A DNA stretch of 64,000 bases, taken from the NCBI RefSeq assembly GCF_014197755.1, contig NZ_JACIGE010000008.1, positions 1-64,000 of the forward strand, in the 5' to 3' direction. The notes beneath the pieces are model-generated. The model was not told where the DNA came from and did not search any database. It saw only the letters and a program-made list of their open reading frames with translations. Positions 26,789 through 36,558 of this stretch are shown here, piece by piece. The stretch comes from Rhodocyclus tenuis (GTDB taxonomy: Bacteria; Pseudomonadota; Gammaproteobacteria; Burkholderiales; Rhodocyclaceae). Position 1 is the first letter of the stretch; every line of letters begins with the position of its first letter. The position numbers and the translations under genes are program-made.

Positions 26789-27952
26789 TCAGCGCGCCTG
26801 GCTGGCACCTGGACGGTGCAGGAGTCTGTCGTAGGTGTCCTGGTAACGCTCGACCATGGCCTGCATGCTGAAATTCTGTTCGACGCGCCGGCGTCCGGCC
26901 AGCCCCATATGCCTGGCCTGCTCCGGCCGGCTGGCCAGACGGACGATCTCTCGGGCCATGGCCTCGTCGTCGCTCGGCGGAACGATTTCGCCCGTTTCGC
27001 CAGCGGCAATGAGGTCGGCGTTGCCGCCAACGTCGGTGGCAACGACCGGCAGCGCCGAGGCCATCGCTTCGAGAATGGTATTCGAGATGCCCTCGGCCAG
27101 CGAGGGAAGAACGAAGCAGTCGAGTCCGCGCATCACCGCGTCGACGTCGCTGCGCTCGCCGGGCAGCCAGGCCAGTTCGCCGACGCCAGCGGCGTCGAGC
27201 AGCTGGCGGCATTCGTCACGTAGCGGCCCGTCGCCGACCATCACCAGCCGGGCGCGCTCGGCCAGTGCCGGCTCGATCTGCAGCGCGCGGATGAAGGCGC
27301 GCGCCAGTGCCGGCTGATTCTTCACCGTCTGCATGCGGCCGACGGTGCCGACGAGCCAGTGCTGCGGACGCGCGAAGGGGCAGTCCGCCGCCACCCGATC
27401 GGGTTCGCCGGGATGGAAACGCTGCGAGTCGACACCGTTATAAACTTGGAGCACCTTGTTTCCCGGGACACGGATGATATCGGTGAGATAGTCGGCAAGG
27501 TCGCGGGAGAGCGCGAGGTAATAGCTCACGAAGGGACGGTAAAAACGGCGTACACGCTGGTAGGTGCGGTTCGAGCCGTCTAGATCGCCGACATCGCGGC
27601 CATGCTCGCCATGAATGCGCACCGGAACGCCGGCAGCCCAGGCGGGAAGTTGAACTTCCAGCGCCGCCAGATTGCGGCTATGCACGATGGCCGGGCGTAG
27701 CTCGCGGAACAGACGGTAGAGCCTGGGAAAGAGCCAGATACCGTGGCCCGGCGCCTTGCGCAAGGAGATGAACTGCACATCGTCGCGCCGGATTCGCTGA
27801 CGAAAGTCGGTGACTTCGGTCAGTGCGATCACCGCGTGCCGGTAGCGCTCGGCCGGCATGTGGTTGATCAGGTTGACGATGCCGTTTTCCAGTCCGCCGG
27901 TATCGAAGCGGTACATCACATGAGCGACGAGCGGGCGCGGATCCTGTTTCAT
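26789..27952 (-). CDS. Family 4 sugar transferase, XrtA/PEP-CTERM type (TIGR03088-like)
   Basis: A 387-residue GT4 enzyme with VMYRFDTGGLENGIVNLIN near the start, a hallmark of this XrtA subfamily. It also has IVHSRNLAALE, VYNGVDSQRFHPG, and the donor site PSLAEGISNTILEAMA. Its start overlaps the exosortase stop codon by four bases. It lies directly between XrtA and the amidotransferase, as in many XrtA loci. It acts in the cytoplasm on lipid-linked intermediates. Confidence 0.92.
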   Translation of the reverse strand: MKQDPRPLVAHVMYRFDTGGLENGIVNLINHMPAERYRHAVIALTEVTDFRQRIRRDDVQFISLRKAPGHGIWLFPRLYRLFRELRPAIVHSRNLAALEVQLPAWAAGVPVRIHGEHGRDVGDLDGSNRTYQRVRRFYRPFVSYYLALSRDLADYLTDIIRVPGNKVLQVYNGVDSQRFHPGEPDRVAADCPFARPQHWLVGTVGRMQTVKNQPALARAFIRALQIEPALAERARLVMVGDGPLRDECRQLLDAAGVGELAWLPGERSDVDAVMRGLDCFVLPSLAEGISNTILEAMASALPVVATDVGGNADLIAAGETGEIVPPSDDEAMAREIVRLASRPEQARHMGLAGRRRVEQNFSMQAMVERYQDTYDRLLHRPGASQAR

Positions 27953-29511
27953 CGGCTGTCGCGGGTGCTGGCGAGTTGCTTGGCGATGGCTGCAGCGGCG
28001 TCACGGGCAAAGGCCGGCAAAGCTTCGTCAGCGATGTCTTTGGGGGCGTAGAGCATGACCACAGCCGAATCGTCGCCATTGCCGCGCAGGCGGGAGAGTG
28101 CGGTGTACAGCTTGGCTGCAAGGTCCGAGCTGGTCAGCTGGCCGTTGATCCAGTACCACTGCCAGACGATGAGCCGCGTTTCTGGGGTGGTATCCCGGCC
28201 GAGCAGTTCGGCGGTGCGCACGCTTGCCGGCAGGCCATCAAACCGGGTCGCGCTTTGCCTGCGCGCCGTGACCGACCAGACAGGATCGGTACTCACGGCG
28301 AAAGTGTTGGTCGAGGTGACCAGCTTGCTCTGGTAGTCCTGATGGCGGTAGTAGCCGATATAGACGCCGACCCTGCTGCCTTCGCGTTCGAAGGCAGTCA
28401 GCGTCTCGGCCGAAGGATTGGCATAGGCAGGTTTCCAGCTGGCGAAAGAAGTCGTTGCACTCCAGCCACTAGGTGGCGGCAGGCTGGCAAGTTGTGGAGA
28501 GCTCGCCTGATCAGCGCGGTCGATTGCGAAGAAAGCAAACGGGCCGGCAGCAGCGAGCAGGGCAATGCCGAATGCCGCCAGCCATGCCTGAATACGGCCA
28601 ACGGGATGGCGATTGCTCGCCGTCATGGCAAATTCCCCGGCCGCCACGGCTGCCGGTGACTCGGCCCAGCGGGCGCCGATCATGAACATGATGACGATGA
28701 CGATGCCAAAGAACACCCAGCCATAGATCAGGTGATCGACCCCGGCCGCCAGTTTGTTACCGGACAGGTGTCCGAGCATCACGATCAGGTAAGCGCGCAG
28801 CCAGTTGGCGGCAACCGGAACGATCAGCGAGGCGGCGATGAAAGCGACGCGGCGACGCCAGGAAACGTAGTTGAGATAAGCGAACAGCGTGCCGACGGTG
28901 ATCGATGCAATGATGTAGCGCACACCGCTGCACGCTTCGATGACCGACCAGTTGCCGGAAGGAATGACAAATTGCAGCCCTTCCTGATAGACCGGGATGC
29001 CGCTGGCGCGCAGGGCGAAGACGGTAAAGCTTGCTGTCCACTCCATCAGCTGCGGTAGCAGGAAATCGCCGAAAGGCACCGCGAAGAACAGGAAGGCGAG
29101 TGGAAAGGCGATGCGCTTGCTGACCGCCGTGCCGAGCAAGGCGAGGATGGCAAATACCAGCGTTCCGACCAGCATGAACTGGGTGAGGGCGTTGACGGCG
29201 GTCAGTTCGCCGAGCAGCCAGAGGAAGCTTGTTCCGGCAACGGGAAGGGCAAGCAGTATCGAGGCCCGCGTTTGCTCGGCGAGGACTTCCTCGCGCTGCC
29301 GCCAGATCAGCCAGCAGGTGATCGGCGGAACGAGGAAGGCGTGCATGTAGGTGTCCGAGCGCGCCCAGATTTCGACCATTGCCAGCGCCGTGTCGCGGTA
29401 GCAGAACAGTATCCAGCCGATGATGGCAATCAGCAGCGGCAGCGACTGCCGCCAGGATGGCGAAAGCCCTGGCGAAGACGGAGAAAGCGCGTCGGGCGAA
29501 GTGGTGCTCAT
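27949..29511 (-). CDS. xrtA: Exosortase A fused to EpsI domain
   Basis: A 520-residue polytopic protein. It recognises PEP-CTERM C-termini and cleaves or transfers the protein, much as sortases do in Gram-positives. The catalytic cysteine is Cys194 in IEACSGVRYI, the arginine is Arg239 in ANWLRAYLIV, and the histidine is His260 in GVDHLIYGW. About eight membrane helices make up the first 300 residues. The C-terminal 200 residues form a periplasmic EpsI-like domain (GVYIGYYRHQDYQSKLV). Its start overlaps the stop of the upstream glycosyltransferase. The only PEP-CTERM substrate I see in the window is at 44565-45413. Confidence 0.95.
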   Translation of the reverse strand: MSTTSPDALSPSSPGLSPSWRQSLPLLIAIIGWILFCYRDTALAMVEIWARSDTYMHAFLVPPITCWLIWRQREEVLAEQTRASILLALPVAGTSFLWLLGELTAVNALTQFMLVGTLVFAILALLGTAVSKRIAFPLAFLFFAVPFGDFLLPQLMEWTASFTVFALRASGIPVYQEGLQFVIPSGNWSVIEACSGVRYIIASITVGTLFAYLNYVSWRRRVAFIAASLIVPVAANWLRAYLIVMLGHLSGNKLAAGVDHLIYGWVFFGIVIVIMFMIGARWAESPAAVAAGEFAMTASNRHPVGRIQAWLAAFGIALLAAAGPFAFFAIDRADQASSPQLASLPPPSGWSATTSFASWKPAYANPSAETLTAFEREGSRVGVYIGYYRHQDYQSKLVTSTNTFAVSTDPVWSVTARRQSATRFDGLPASVRTAELLGRDTTPETRLIVWQWYWINGQLTSSDLAAKLYTALSRLRGNGDDSAVVMLYAPKDIADEALPAFARDAAAAIAKQLASTRDSR

Positions 29512-30740
29512 GGTGGCGAGGGTTTCTCCGGCGACGGCAGGTAAGGGTCAATCCGGCTCAGGTGCGCTTCCCAGCTATAGCGGGCGACAACGCGCGCACG
29601 CGCCGCTTCGCCGATGGCGGTGGCGCGATCCGGGCTGGCCAGCAGCGCATCGATCGCGGCGATGAAGTCGGCCGCACTGCTGGCACTGATCAGTTCCGGA
29701 GCTTTGCCTTCTGCCGGTTCGCAGACGGCGTCGACCACTGCCGCGCATTCGCTGCTGGCGATGACCGGGCGGGCCATCGCCATGGCTTCGAGAATCTTGT
29801 TCTGGATGCCGCGGGCGACGCGCAGCGGGGCGACAACGACCGCGGCGTGCTGCAGGTAGGGGCGGACATCGGGAACGGTGCCGGTGACGCGCACGTGCTC
29901 GCCGGCCAGCGCCAGTACCTCGGCAGTCGGACTGCGACCGACGATGACGAAGCGCACTTGCGGCCGCCGCTGGCGCAGGCCGGGCAGCACCTCGCGGGCG
30001 AACCAGCTGACGGCATCGACATTCGGCCAGTAATCCATCGCGCCGGTAAAGACCACCGGCAGTTCGTCGGCAGCGAAGGGGCTGGCGCGGGCCGGGTCGG
30101 GCGCAAAATAGTCGGCATCGACACCGTTGCCGACGGCTTCGACGCGCAGGCTGCATTCGGGCGCGAGCGCGGTGAACAAGGCAACTTCGGCTTCAGTGAC
30201 GAAGAACGAGCGCGCGGCGCGCATCGCCATTTCGCGTTCGTAGGCGAGCAGGAACTCACCTTCGCGCCGGTACAGCGCTGACATCGGCCAGCGGTGATTC
30301 GGTGCGTACTGCGTCCATTTGGCCGAGTCGACGTCGACGAAGTCGATGAGGATCGGCAGGCGGTTCATGCCTTCGACGTATTGCGCCATCGCCGACGAGA
30401 AGATCACTGCCGCGTCAATCGCCTGCTGCTGGCAGACGCTGTCGACCCAGTACTGCAAGGCGGCGTCGCGGTAGTAGCGCAGCGTCAGCGGGTCGCCGCC
30501 GAGCAGGCCGTTGAGACTGCGCAGGCGCGCCAAGCGCGGATTGAGGTGCGCGACATGGAGATCGGCACACAGACTGCGCAGGTAGGCGATGTGCGGCTCG
30601 TCTTCCGGGTCGTCGATGAAGGTGCCGAGAAAGACGCGGTGTTGCGTCAGCAGATGCTTGAGCAGGTGCCACGAGCGGACCTTGTCGCCCTTGTTCGGTG
30701 GGTAGGGCAGGCGATGGACGAGGTAGAGGATGTTGGCCAT
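29508..30740 (-). CDS. Family 4 glycosyltransferase, XrtA/PEP-CTERM type (TIGR03087-like)
   Basis: A 410-residue GT4 enzyme beginning MANILYLVHRLPYPPNKGDK, the typical opening of this XrtA subfamily. It also has FVDVDSAKWTQYA and GVDADYFAPD. In the donor-site region it shows IQNKILEAMAMARPVIAS, where a canonical EX7E pattern is loosened. It sits between the FemAB-like gene and xrtA, which is the standard core order. Likely adds a sugar to the repeat unit. Confidence 0.9.
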   Translation of the reverse strand: MANILYLVHRLPYPPNKGDKVRSWHLLKHLLTQHRVFLGTFIDDPEDEPHIAYLRSLCADLHVAHLNPRLARLRSLNGLLGGDPLTLRYYRDAALQYWVDSVCQQQAIDAAVIFSSAMAQYVEGMNRLPILIDFVDVDSAKWTQYAPNHRWPMSALYRREGEFLLAYEREMAMRAARSFFVTEAEVALFTALAPECSLRVEAVGNGVDADYFAPDPARASPFAADELPVVFTGAMDYWPNVDAVSWFAREVLPGLRQRRPQVRFVIVGRSPTAEVLALAGEHVRVTGTVPDVRPYLQHAAVVVAPLRVARGIQNKILEAMAMARPVIASSECAAVVDAVCEPAEGKAPELISASSAADFIAAIDALLASPDRATAIGEAARARVVARYSWEAHLSRIDPYLPSPEKPSPP

Positions 30741-30746
30741 CGTGCC

Positions 30747-31787
30747 TTACCCGAGATTGCGCACGATGTGCGGCCCGAGCCGGTTGGCAAGGCCGATCGG
30801 CAGGCGGCGCCAGGCTGCGATGAACAGCCGGTACTTGGCGTTGTTGGGATTGTTCTGCGGGATGCTGTCACGCTTGTACAGGCAGTATTCGTAGTGCAGC
30901 GGCTGCGCCTCGAAGCCCCAGTTCTTCTTGAACGCGTAGGTGCCGGTGCCCTGCTTGCTGCGTCCGTAGTCGAAGACCTTGAGGCCGCGTTCGCAGGAGC
31001 GGCGCAGCAGCTCCCAGTACTTGAAATCGTTGGCGGCGAGGTGGCGGGCGCTTTCGTCGTCGCCGGCGTAGTAGGGCAGCACTTCATCGCGGAAGTAGAA
31101 GGAGAGCACGCTGCTGAGCAGGCGGCCGTCGGCATCGGTGACGGTGAGTACCTCGCAGTCGTCGCCGAAGGTGCGTAGCAGTGTATCGAAGTAATGTTTC
31201 GGCATCGCCGGCGTGCCGTGGCGATGCACGTTGTCGGCGAAAAGCTTGAAGAAACGGTCGGCGTTGCTGTCGATGTGGCTGACGAGGCCGTTCTTGATCC
31301 CCTTGCGCACCATGGCGCGCTGCTTGCGCGGGATGGTCTGCATGTTGGCGTCGATCTCGGGCAGGATTTCCTTGCGGAAGGTGACGTAGAGGTCCTGTGT
31401 TGGCCAGTCGGTATGGCGCGGCTGGACGTTGCGGAATTCAAGGTGATCGACGCCGAGTTTCTGCGCCAGCCGCTGCGCCTCGCCTTCAAGCGCGCTGGCG
31501 GCGGCGGGGTTGCTGGCGGCGACGCCGCCGTATACGGCAAAGGGCAGTGCGACCAGCGCGTTGCCGAAGAGCAGGCTATTGACGTGTGCCAGCGGCAGCA
31601 CGCCCTCGATCTCGCCCGCCTCTTCGGCGAAAAGGAAGTAGGTCGGGTGCCGGAAAACCGAGCGCAGAATGTCCTGCCAGGCGGCGCGATGAAAGAAGGT
31701 GGCGTCGGCGCAGGCGAAGACGAATTCGTCCCAGCGCTTGGCGCTTGCCGCGTCGGCAGGGTCGAGTTGCCTGATGATCATCGGCAC
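30747..31787 (-). CDS. FemAB-like protein, XrtA/PEP-CTERM system-associated
   Basis: A 346-residue protein with two GNAT-like halves, as in FemAB aminoacyl transferases. It has WQDILRSVFRHPTYFLFA near residues 35-52 and VFDYGRSKQGTGTYAFKKNW near 285, the latter a strong FemAB-family signature. XrtA loci nearly always hold one such gene. Substrate unknown; transfer of an acyl or aminoacyl group to a sugar amine is the usual suggestion. The gene ends six bases before the glycosyltransferase and follows the deacetylase stop directly. Confidence 0.9.
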   Translation of the reverse strand: MPMIIRQLDPADAASAKRWDEFVFACADATFFHRAAWQDILRSVFRHPTYFLFAEEAGEIEGVLPLAHVNSLLFGNALVALPFAVYGGVAASNPAAASALEGEAQRLAQKLGVDHLEFRNVQPRHTDWPTQDLYVTFRKEILPEIDANMQTIPRKQRAMVRKGIKNGLVSHIDSNADRFFKLFADNVHRHGTPAMPKHYFDTLLRTFGDDCEVLTVTDADGRLLSSVLSFYFRDEVLPYYAGDDESARHLAANDFKYWELLRRSCERGLKVFDYGRSKQGTGTYAFKKNWGFEAQPLHYEYCLYKRDSIPQNNPNNAKYRLFIAAWRRLPIGLANRLGPHIVRNLG

Positions 31788-32618
31788 TCAGTTCCGGCCG
31801 AGGAAAAGTTCGTCCATCCGGCCCCAGGAAAAATCGGCGATCAACCGGTGCAGACGCTGCTCCATGCGGTCGATATTGACGTAGTGGCGGAAGCGGGTCT
31901 TGGCGCTGATGCCAGCGACGCGCGGCTGCGCCGGATCGATTTCCCACGGATGGAAGTAGAAGACGGCCGGCAAGCCGTCCACCGCGTTGACGCGCCCGAT
32001 CAGCCAGCGTGACAGCCCGTAGGGCATCAGCCGGAAATAGCCACCGCCGCTCGCCGGCCAGTTGCGGTTGAAGAAGCGCAGCGTCGTCGCCGGGATTTCG
32101 AGCAGGCCACCGATCCGGTGCGCGTGACGCGGCGCGTCGGGCATGCCGTAGTGGTCGTGGCGGATCGGGTAGATGCTTGAACTGTAACGATAGCCGGCGC
32201 GCTCGAGGCATTCGAAGGCCCACAGGTTCTTTTCACCGATCGAGAAACTCGGCGCGCGGTAGCCACTGACTGCGCAAGCGGCAAGGTCTTCGAGGATCAG
32301 CTTGGCAATCCGGACATCGGAAAAGAAAGCTTCCGGCGTCTGCTCGCTGGCGCGCTCGTGGCCGTAGCCATGACTGGCGATCTCGTGACCGCCGGCGACG
32401 ATGCGTTTGACGACTTGCGGGTAACGCTCGGCGACCCAGCCAAGGGTAAAGAAGGTGGCATGCGTGCCGTGCTCGTCGAGCATGGCAAGAATGCGATCGA
32501 CGTTGCGCTCGATGCGGCACTCGCGCAGCGCCCATTCGCTGCGCGGGATATGCGGCGCAAATGCCGAAACCTGGAAGTAGTCTTCGACATCGATGGTGAG
32601 CGCATTGCTGATCGGCAT
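31788..32618 (-). CDS. Polysaccharide deacetylase with DUF3473, XrtA-associated
   Basis: A 276-residue NodB-type deacetylase. Metal-ligand motifs are LTIDVEDYFQ at 7-16 and HEIASHGYGHE near 75, and the DUF3473 tail includes FYFHPWEIDPAQPR. The start at 32618 is set by the motif near the N-terminus; the upstream open frame is antisense-like read-through of the wecB gene. It follows wecB by 16 bases. It should deacetylate an N-acetylhexosamine in the polymer or lipid-linked unit, giving free amines for other decorations. Confidence 0.92.
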   Translation of the reverse strand: MPISNALTIDVEDYFQVSAFAPHIPRSEWALRECRIERNVDRILAMLDEHGTHATFFTLGWVAERYPQVVKRIVAGGHEIASHGYGHERASEQTPEAFFSDVRIAKLILEDLAACAVSGYRAPSFSIGEKNLWAFECLERAGYRYSSSIYPIRHDHYGMPDAPRHAHRIGGLLEIPATTLRFFNRNWPASGGGYFRLMPYGLSRWLIGRVNAVDGLPAVFYFHPWEIDPAQPRVAGISAKTRFRHYVNIDRMEQRLHRLIADFSWGRMDELFLGRN

Positions 32619-32634
32619 CGGGCGCTTTGGGCTC

Positions 32635-33804
32635 TCAGTAAGCTGCTTGCTGCCGGGCGAGCAGCCAGCCCGCGAGGTCGGCGGCGATGCGCTCGGCGGC
32701 ATGACCGTCCCAGAGTTCCGGGATGCGGCCGCTCTTGCCCTGGCCGGCGAGCGTCGCCTGCGCGTGCCGGCGGATGGCGTCGATGTCGGTGCCGACCATG
32801 GTATTGGTTCCCTGATCGACGGTGATCGGGCGCTCGGTGTTTTCGCGAAGGGTGAGGCAGGGAATGCCGAGCGCCGTCGTCTCTTCCTGCAGACCGCCCG
32901 AGTCGGTGAGGACGATGCGCGCCCCGGCCAGCAGGCCAAGCATTTCCAGATAGCCCTGCGGCGGCAGGACGATGATGCGTGGCGTGTCGAGCAGCGCTGA
33001 GAGGCCGAAGCGTTCGATGTTGCCGCGCGTGCGCGGGTGCATGGCAAAGACCAGCGGCAGCGAGTCGGCGATCTCGCGCAGCACGCCAAGCAGCGAGGCG
33101 AGTACGTCGGCGTGGTCGACATTCGACGGCCGGTGCAGGGTGACGACGCCGTAGCCGGCCGATCCGGCGAGCAGCGCCGGGTCGGCGGCAAAGGCACTGA
33201 CGGTCGCCGCCGGCGCGCGTGCCAGCGCGCGGTTGCTGAGCAGCGAGTCGATCATCACGTTGCCGACGAAGCTGATGCGGTCGGCAGCAATGCCTTCGCG
33301 CGCCAGATTGGCGGCGGCACTGCGTTCCGTCGTGTACAGCCGGTCGGCAATCTGGTCGGTGAGAACGCGGTTGATCTCTTCGGGCATGCGGCGATCATAG
33401 CTGCGCAGACCCGCCTCGACATGCACGACCGGAACGCCTTTCTTGACAGCAACCAGGGTGCAGGCCAGCGTCGAATTGACGTCGCCGACGACGAGCACGC
33501 ACGAGGGCTTTTTTTCGTCGACTACCGGCTCAAAGCGGCGCATCACTTCGGCGGTCTGCACGGCATGCGAGCCGGAGCCGACGCCGAGATTGATGTCCGG
33601 CTGCGGCAGGCGCAGGTCCTCGAACAGCCGGTCGTTCATGTCCTTGTCGTAGTGCTGGCCGGTGTGCACGAGCAGCTCCGGGATCGCAGGCGAATGCGCG
33701 GCAAAGGCGCGCAGGATCGGCGCCATTTTCATGAAATTGGGGCGGGCGCCGACGATGCAGATCACCGGGCCAAGCCCGAGAGGCCATTGCCATTGTGCCG
33801 TCAT
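32635..33804 (-). CDS. wecB: UDP-N-acetylglucosamine 2-epimerase (non-hydrolysing)
   Basis: A 389-residue enzyme that interconverts UDP-GlcNAc and UDP-ManNAc. Motifs include IVGARPNFMKMAPI near residues 17-30, VVHVEAGLRSYD, VVTLHRPSNVD and LTDSGGLQEETTALG, all classic. The start codon overlaps the ATPase stop by one base. It supplies ManNAc for the polysaccharide, or keeps the pool balanced. Within the XrtA core operon. Confidence 0.93.
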   Translation of the reverse strand: MTAQWQWPLGLGPVICIVGARPNFMKMAPILRAFAAHSPAIPELLVHTGQHYDKDMNDRLFEDLRLPQPDINLGVGSGSHAVQTAEVMRRFEPVVDEKKPSCVLVVGDVNSTLACTLVAVKKGVPVVHVEAGLRSYDRRMPEEINRVLTDQIADRLYTTERSAAANLAREGIAADRISFVGNVMIDSLLSNRALARAPAATVSAFAADPALLAGSAGYGVVTLHRPSNVDHADVLASLLGVLREIADSLPLVFAMHPRTRGNIERFGLSALLDTPRIIVLPPQGYLEMLGLLAGARIVLTDSGGLQEETTALGIPCLTLRENTERPITVDQGTNTMVGTDIDAIRRHAQATLAGQGKSGRIPELWDGHAAERIAADLAGWLLARQQAAY

Positions 33805-34922
33805 CAGGTTTTTTTCTTTGCGGAGTGCAGCGGGATGGGCTGCGGCGGCTCGTTGCCGGCCGACAGCTGACTGCCGTTTTCGACCAGTTGCTGCAGCAGG
33901 TTCAGCGTGGCGGTGTTGATCCGCTCGATCTGCAACAGGCTGCGCTCGAGCCGGCGCAGACGTTCGCCGAATTGCTGCACGTTGAGGCTGGCGAGGACTG
34001 CGGCCGGGTTGTCCATCGCCGCGTCTTCATTCGGCGCCAAACGCGGCAGCGACCTGCCATTGGGCGCATCGGCTGACAGATTCCCGGGCTCGGGCGTGAA
34101 CGTCGCCCCCATCGTTTCTTCCTGGATTTCGTGAGCGACTTCTTCAACCGCCTGCGCGTCGAAGTCGGTCTTGCCGTTCAGGAAACCCGAGAGCAGAAGA
34201 CGGTCGCAAACGGCGTTGATACGCCGCGGGATGCCGCCGCTCGCCTTGAAGATGGCGTCAAAGGCTGCGGGCTGGATATGCGGCAGTCCGGTCGAACCCG
34301 CGCATTTCAGCCGATGCTCGATATACGAGCGCGTGTCCTCGGCGTCGAGTGGCGCGATGTGGCAGGCGGCGATCACGCGTTGCCGGAACTGCATCATGTG
34401 CGGGCTCTGCAGCATCTGCCGGAACTCGGGCTGACCGATCAGGAAGCTCTGCAGCAGCGCGTGGTTGCCAAACTGGAAGTTCGACAGCATGCGCAACTCT
34501 TCCACAGCCCGCGACGTCAGGTTCTGCGCTTCATCGACAACCAGCAGGCAGCGCTTGCCCTTGGTCGTCATGCTGATGAGGAAGGCTTCCAGAGACATCA
34601 GCACATCTGCTTTGGAGACGCCGCGCGTGCGCAAGCCGAAAGCGGCACCGACCAGTTGCAGCGTGTCTTCCGCGTCCAGTTGGGTGCTCACCAGATGAGC
34701 AGCGAAGACCTTGTCCTGATCGAGATTGTCGAGCATGCCACGCACGATGGTCGTCTTGCCCGCACCGACTTCGCCGGTGACGACGATGAAGCCCTCATGC
34801 TGGTGCATGCCGTAGTCGAGATAGGCTGCCGCTCGCCGGTGCTGCTTGCTCCCGTAATAGAAAGCGGGATCGGGGTTGAGCTGGAAGGGCTTGTGGGTCA
34901 AGCCATAGAAAGCGGTGTACAT
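33804..34922 (-). CDS. XrtA/PEP-CTERM system-associated ATPase (ExeA-like)
   Basis: A 372-residue AAA ATPase of the ExeA/GspA type. Walker A (GEVGAGKT) is at 50-57 and Walker B (LLVVDEAQNL) near 128. It starts MYTAFYGLTHKPFQLNPDP, the usual opening. The C-terminal third is low in motifs and may form a coiled segment (RLRRLERSLLQIERI). It probably powers or organises assembly of the export machinery in the envelope. It starts four bases after the outer-membrane protein stop. Confidence 0.92.
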   Translation of the reverse strand: MYTAFYGLTHKPFQLNPDPAFYYGSKQHRRAAAYLDYGMHQHEGFIVVTGEVGAGKTTIVRGMLDNLDQDKVFAAHLVSTQLDAEDTLQLVGAAFGLRTRGVSKADVLMSLEAFLISMTTKGKRCLLVVDEAQNLTSRAVEELRMLSNFQFGNHALLQSFLIGQPEFRQMLQSPHMMQFRQRVIAACHIAPLDAEDTRSYIEHRLKCAGSTGLPHIQPAAFDAIFKASGGIPRRINAVCDRLLLSGFLNGKTDFDAQAVEEVAHEIQEETMGATFTPEPGNLSADAPNGRSLPRLAPNEDAAMDNPAAVLASLNVQQFGERLRRLERSLLQIERINTATLNLLQQLVENGSQLSAGNEPPQPIPLHSAKKKT

Positions 34923-34926
34923 GGGC

Positions 34927-36558
34927 TCAGTAGACGAAGTTGACGGAACCGATGACAGCGTTTTCGCTGTAGGGGCTGGTGTTGCTTGCGGAGACTGAGC
35001 GCCGGGCGTTGACGACTCCGGTAGTCTTGGCGCCGAGTTTGGTCGAGAAGCCGAGTTGATAGAGCGTCGTCGTGGTTTTCAGATCGGTCGTGCCACCGCT
35101 GCCAATGCTCTCCTGGCGCGAAACCAGCGCATTGAGGGTTGATACTTCGCTGAGGCGATGCGAGAGGTTCAGGCTCAGGCCTCGTTGCTGAATCAGCGAA
35201 TTGTTGCTGAGATCGTCATGAATATTGATGTCGGCAGCGGCGAGCAGTGACTGGCTCTCGCTGCGGTTGGCCAGCAGCGTCAGCGTGTTGCGTGTTCCGG
35301 TCAGGGCCAATGCCAGTTGCTGCCGTCGCTGCAGCGTGGCGCGTGAGCTCAGGAATCCGATGTTGTATTGGTTCAGGCCAGCCAGCATGTTCCTTACGAA
35401 CGCGTCGCGTTGCGGACCTTTAATGTCCGGGCGGAAGTTGGGATCTTCATAAAACCGGTTGTAGAAATCGCTATAAAGGGTTTCAGCATTAACCGTCGCA
35501 AACTGGTTGGGAAGAACCGAAACGTCCTTGGTGTCGGTATAGCTGATGCTGCTCAGCGGGAAACGATGGCTGAAGCTGAAGTTGTGGCCATCACCAAAGA
35601 AGCGTTTTTCCTTGAACATCGAGAGCTTGGTACGCTCGGTCGGCGTCCAGTCGAAACCGAAGCCATGCGTGTTGTGGCTTTCCTGCTCAGCCGACGCATA
35701 GTTGTTCGCTTCGCGACCGCCGCTCAGCGATACGCGGAAATCGGGAAGTACGGAATATGTCCCGATGGCGCGGAGAAGATCGGCGTCGGTCTTGCGCCCA
35801 CTGCTGTATTCAGTGCTCTGCTGGTTGCCGTCGACGGTCCACTTCAGCTTCTGGAAAGGCGTGCTGCCGCGCAGTTGCCCGGTCCATTGCGAGAGATCGA
35901 CGTTGGAAGCAAGGGCGGTATCAGCACGAGTCGTTGATGCGTTGTAGCGCAACTGGTATTCCGCCGCCCCACCGATCTGGCCGCGAATATAGGGTGACAC
36001 GCGATAGGTGGACGTCTCGGTGCTGTTGCTGTTGATGCTGGTCGTCGAGGTTGATTGCGGGCCGAATGCAGAGATGGATTGCTGGGCAATCATTCCGCTG
36101 ACGTCAACGAAAAGCCAGTTGTCGATGGCTTCAAGGGTGGAAAAGGTGTTCAGTGCGTTTTGCGTCCGGCCGTAGTCGGAGTGTTGCAAGTAGTAGCTCT
36201 GGTTGGCGGTATAGTCGAAATAGCCCTTGAGACGAGCAGTCTTGGCCTCAATCCGAATGCCGGGTGCGATCTGGGTGATTTGGTCGCTTTGTTTTTGGCT
36301 TCCGGTTGCACCCAAGCCAATGTTCACATTGTCGGTGAGCGTTTCTGTCAGTGAAATTCGCGGTTTGATCAGCCAGGCTGGTTGCAGGCGGCTTCCATCG
36401 CTGACGGCATCGGCGATTAGTGACGCGCTGCTCGCCGCTGTCGGGTTCGCTGTTGTTCCGCCTGTAACGCCTGAAGTCGACTGGGCGAAAGATGCCGCAC
36501 TCAGCAGCAGCAAAAGGGCAGCTGGGAACAGGGGGGCAGTAGACCGCCTATTTTTCAT
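34927..36558 (-). CDS. XrtA/PEP-CTERM system-associated outer-membrane beta-barrel protein (TIGR03016-like)
   Basis: A 543-residue protein with a signal peptide (MKNRRSTAPLFPAALLLLL to about residue 25, ending SFA). It has alternating aromatic beta strands and a terminal aromatic residue (SVNFVY) typical of outer-membrane barrels. Sequence features such as ISLTETLTDNVNIGLG and NRFYEDPNFRPDIKGPQRD match the XrtA-associated outer-membrane family. ATG at 36558 overlaps the tyrosine-kinase stop; the longer frame above it is the kinase YG repeat in another frame. It may form part of the polysaccharide exit path. Confidence 0.9.
   Translation of the reverse strand: MKNRRSTAPLFPAALLLLLSAASFAQSTSGVTGGTTANPTAASSASLIADAVSDGSRLQPAWLIKPRISLTETLTDNVNIGLGATGSQKQSDQITQIAPGIRIEAKTARLKGYFDYTANQSYYLQHSDYGRTQNALNTFSTLEAIDNWLFVDVSGMIAQQSISAFGPQSTSTTSINSNSTETSTYRVSPYIRGQIGGAAEYQLRYNASTTRADTALASNVDLSQWTGQLRGSTPFQKLKWTVDGNQQSTEYSSGRKTDADLLRAIGTYSVLPDFRVSLSGGREANNYASAEQESHNTHGFGFDWTPTERTKLSMFKEKRFFGDGHNFSFSHRFPLSSISYTDTKDVSVLPNQFATVNAETLYSDFYNRFYEDPNFRPDIKGPQRDAFVRNMLAGLNQYNIGFLSSRATLQRRQQLALALTGTRNTLTLLANRSESQSLLAAADINIHDDLSNNSLIQQRGLSLNLSHRLSEVSTLNALVSRQESIGSGGTTDLKTTTTLYQLGFSTKLGAKTTGVVNARRSVSASNTSPYSENAVIGSVNFVY

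Noticed and set aside
32619-33197. N-terminal extension of the DUF3473 deacetylase frame
   Set aside because: It overlaps wecB in a different frame and the deacetylase motif begins within ten residues of the start at 32618.
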